From: Anticarsia gemmatalis
Taxonomy: Eukaryota; Arthropoda; Insecta; Lepidoptera; Erebidae
Length of the DNA stretch: 64,000 nt
Reading direction: 5' to 3'
Assembly (NCBI RefSeq): GCF_050436995.1
Contig: NC_134754.1
Location: 8,053,001-8,117,000 of the forward strand
Shown one piece after another: positions 61,501 to 64,000 of the stretch. Numbering within the stretch: the first letter of the stretch is position 1; each line of letters opens with the position of its first letter. Below the pieces are notes generated by a model that saw only the letters and a list, made by a program, of their open reading frames with translations, searched no databases and was not told where the DNA came from. The position numbers and the translations under genes were made by a program.

Positions 61501-63841
61501 AATCCGCTTAGTCGATTTCAGACGCGACTTTGTTTTATAAAACGATCGGTAAGTAGTGTTGACAAGTCTGAGTAGTAAAATTAAAATTGACATGAATATT
61601 TTAAATAATTTGCGTTAACGTCACGGTCACGGTCATTAACAACGTTTAAATTTAATTAAGTTTGACATGCAAAGCTGCTCAGATTGAGAAAAAATTTAAA
61701 AAGACGTTAAAAAACTTCCGTACTTTTTCTTAGTTTAGTTATTGCATCGTCCATTTAGAGTTTATATAAAGTACTGCAAAATACGAATTTGTCGTTATAA
61801 TATTGCTATCGGTCCCATCCATCCTAGAGTCAGAGTTGTCTAAGCTACCTTTGAAATTGTTAAACAACTGTTGTATTGATAACGGCTAAAACCAATAACG
61901 AGCCCATTAAAGCACAAAGGCATTCAGCTGACATATTCTTACTGAACAGTCACAAATCTTACCACTCATGGAAAGTCCCGGTCAAAGTTTGCTAAACCAA
62001 ATGATTGTTGATCGTCCAGTGAGAAGTGTTGCGATGAGCATATAAATATTTTTATATGCTGGAAGATCTCATAGCGTGCGGGTAATTTAAAAAAGTACTT
62101 CGTAATGAACAAGAAGTGTGATAAAAAGCGGTTAGTACTCGACGGGAGCGTCTTTGACATGGTCAGCTAGTTTTTGTAACACAGAGCAAAGTATTATCAT
62201 TAAAGGTTATTTTCCTTCATCAGTTTTCTTAGTAAAAAATGACAAGCAAGTGACAGGCATTATAACTAGTTGTATCTAGTTGATATTACACAATGCATTC
62301 ACAGTTGTTACACGAACTCTTATTGTATTGTAATAACTATTGTCTTCTTGAAGTGTATGTATATGCACTGATTCAGCAGGTTTCCCTTGGGTATAATAGC
62401 TAGGTATAATAGCTGATTTACTATAAATGACGCGGAAATAATAATTGTATGTTATTACGTACTAATAATGGGTGCTAGTGATAAATTGCAATAAATTATA
62501 TTGAAATATTAATTATTTTTACAACACGATCATATCATGAATATAAAATATGGACATAGCTGTTGTACTTCAATTTACTAGTTGACTATACTCATTTACA
62601 CTCAATATACATAAAAAAAAATAATGTCACCGAAAAGACCATATGGAACGTAGCTCTATATACATATATAAACATAATCATTACATGTTTTAATTTCTTA
62701 AATTTCTATTGTTCACAGTACCGCAAGTAGACAAATGCTCGTTATCAGATGCCGGCTGTTTGAAGACCTCTGCCCAAAAAATAGTTACGGCGTTCACTGC
62801 CGGCATACCAGAAGTCGGCTCAGAGACTTTGGAACCTATCCATGTAAAAACTATCAAGATTGACTTGTCTGGTCTGAAGCTGACTGTCAAGGATGCTGTC
62901 ATCACTGGACTGGGAACGTCGAAGATTGAGAATCTAGTGTGAGTGTTTTGTATTGTAGTTTTGGCAATGGGAAGTAGCCACGTCTGGTTATAGCAAAGCG
63001 CAGTTCTAAGTGATAGGTCTTCGTAGGAAAATTGGCATTGTTGTGAAAAACGCAGTTTGTAACACATAGATTTTTAAGGCGATATTTTTTTACAGCAATT
63101 GTTTGGTTTAAAACCAAAGACTGTTTTCAGACTATAGAGGTTTTCTTAGATCTGCTGAAAGTTTATTAATAAAATTTTAACAAAAATGTGTTTTACTTCC
63201 TAAGATATTATAATCAATTACAATATTTTTATCACAGGTTCGACACTGATAAGAAAATTGTGAAGCTCACGTTCGTTAGCACACCTATCGAACTGAAAGG
63301 ACAATACAAAGCTGCTGGACGTCTTCTGATCCTGCCTATCTCTGGTGATGGAGATGTCACTATCTTTATTGGTGAGTTCATTTCGTATTAGTTTATAAGA
63401 TAAACTGTTTTTCAAAAGAAAACTGGAAAATATTCAGAATTCAGATTATTTCACAGAATGATATGGATTAAACTGTATACACATATGAAAATATATAATT
63501 GATGAATGAGGTGGCTTCAGCAGTCACACAATAAAAATAAAATTACGTTTTATCTAGTTAAAATTTAGTCAAAAATATATCATCTACACTAAGTTCTCTC
63601 CAATATTCTATATTCATTAATAAGTCTAAATTAGCCCAACTCTATCTTAGCTCGCCAAATAACGAAATTTTCACATTATTTTAAGACAAACTGGTCCTCC
63701 ACATGGACATGCCGTACGAAATTACAAAGAACGAGAATGGAAAAGACGCGATTGAGCTCAAGAGTTACAAATACACATACGAGAACACAGTGCGGACTCA
63801 CTTCACGTTAACCAATCTGTTCAACGGAAATAAAGAGCTGA
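58591..63841 (+). CDS. JHBP/takeout-family secreted protein D (partial; 4 exons visible)
   Basis: Exons at 58591-58654, 62719-62938, 63238-63371 and 63686-63841 join in frame with phases 1,2,1,1. The last donor is GTAAGT at 63842, and the terminal exon lies beyond the window. Residues 1-21 are a signal peptide (TILFLTLQATIVLSA). The N-terminal Cys pair is Cys28 and Cys35 (KCSLSDAGC). Exon 2 carries AGIPEVGSETLEPIHV, where the family's usual 'DP' is 'EP'. IELKGQYKAAGRLLILPI in exon 3 is the conserved 'G.Y...G.....P..G' strand region of takeout proteins. TATATAA lies at 58509-58515. Whether it has the second disulfide cannot be decided without the last exon. Intron 1 (4.06 kb) contains a Helitron. 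Confidence 0.88.
59541..59612 (+). repeat. Remnant of a dispersed lepidopteran repeat in intron 1 of gene D
   Basis: GGGCCTTAAGTCCACCACGC followed by AGTGCGGGTTGGAGGCTTA is an upstream portion of the same repeat family. Confidence 0.4.
59736..60018 (-). mobile_element. Non-autonomous Helitron in intron 1 of gene D
   Basis: Reverse-complement copy of the same family, read from the CTAGCTGACCCGCGCAAC terminus to the AATATTAGTATAGA terminus, with the TTTG tract appearing as CAAA repeats. It is nearly full length. Confidence 0.86.
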
Positions 63842-64000
63842 GTAAGTTGCTGTTTATCACATTTGCTTGATTGGATTCTCCATTTGTGAAGTTGCTAACG
63901 TTTGTTAGCAGCGTAACTGAAGTGGGAGAATTTATGCTTGTGGAATTAAACAAAAGTGTAACGGTATTATAAAGTCGTTTTAAAATCTGGAATTGACCAA

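Larger units (their letters stand above)
58655..62718 (+). other. Intron 1 of gene D (4.1 kb)
   Basis: GTAAGT donor and TTCACAG acceptor. It holds a repeat remnant (59541-59612), a reverse Helitron (59736-60018) and a small GC-rich pocket at about 60240-60365 that I cannot assign. No nested coding region could be supported. Confidence 0.55.

Overview
This is a eukaryotic nuclear window and almost certainly comes from a moth or butterfly (Lepidoptera). It is AT-rich, its genes are split by GT-AG introns, and it carries repeat families typical of lepidopteran genomes. These include short Helitrons that begin TCTATACTAATATTATAAAG and end GTCAGCTAG, tRNA- and 5S-rRNA-derived SINEs, a cecropia-type mariner MITE, and a LINE 3' end with a pentanucleotide tail. 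The species cannot be read from the sequence alone.

Six protein genes can be built exon by exon, plus one orphan first exon. Four belong to the takeout / juvenile-hormone-binding-protein (JHBP) superfamily of small secreted lipid-binding proteins, all on the + strand: A (6825-9643, 226 aa), B (12301-17159, 240 aa), C (30852-38944, 254 aa) and D (58591 to beyond the window end). A, B and C share a five-exon plan with intron phases 1-2-1-1, and D follows it as far as it is visible. This marks a tandemly duplicated cluster. A signal-peptide-like exon at 11124-11181 may be a dead or incomplete fifth member. Between C and D lie two unrelated genes: intronless RFC3 (replication factor C subunit, - strand, 39083-40150), and a nine-exon membrane-anchored BACE-like aspartyl protease (+ strand, 40730-45035, 486 aa). 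RFC3 and the protease diverge from a shared 579-bp interval. RFC3 and gene C converge, with polyadenylation signals about 24 bp apart.

A tRNA-Ala(CGC) gene sits inside intron 2 of gene C. The rest is intergenic or intronic DNA dominated by mobile-element debris. The most notable pieces are: two near-identical ~1.15-kb non-autonomous elements in opposite orientation 48 kb apart, each with a long foldback at one end and a GC-rich hairpin at the other; a 1281-bp element with 20-bp perfect terminal inverted repeats and a CTG target duplication, possibly PIF/Harbinger-like, in intron 4 of gene B; an 869-bp AT-rich element with 37-bp terminal inverted repeats at 24671-25539; and a 5S-derived SINE bounded by a 19-bp target-site duplication.

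Region by region: 1-6824 repeats only; 6825-17159 genes A and B; 17160-30851 a 13.7-kb gene-poor stretch; 30852-38944 gene C with a 5.2-kb first intron; 39083-45035 RFC3 and the protease; 45036-58590 presumed protease 3' UTR followed by repeats; 58591-64000 gene D, truncated by the window end.
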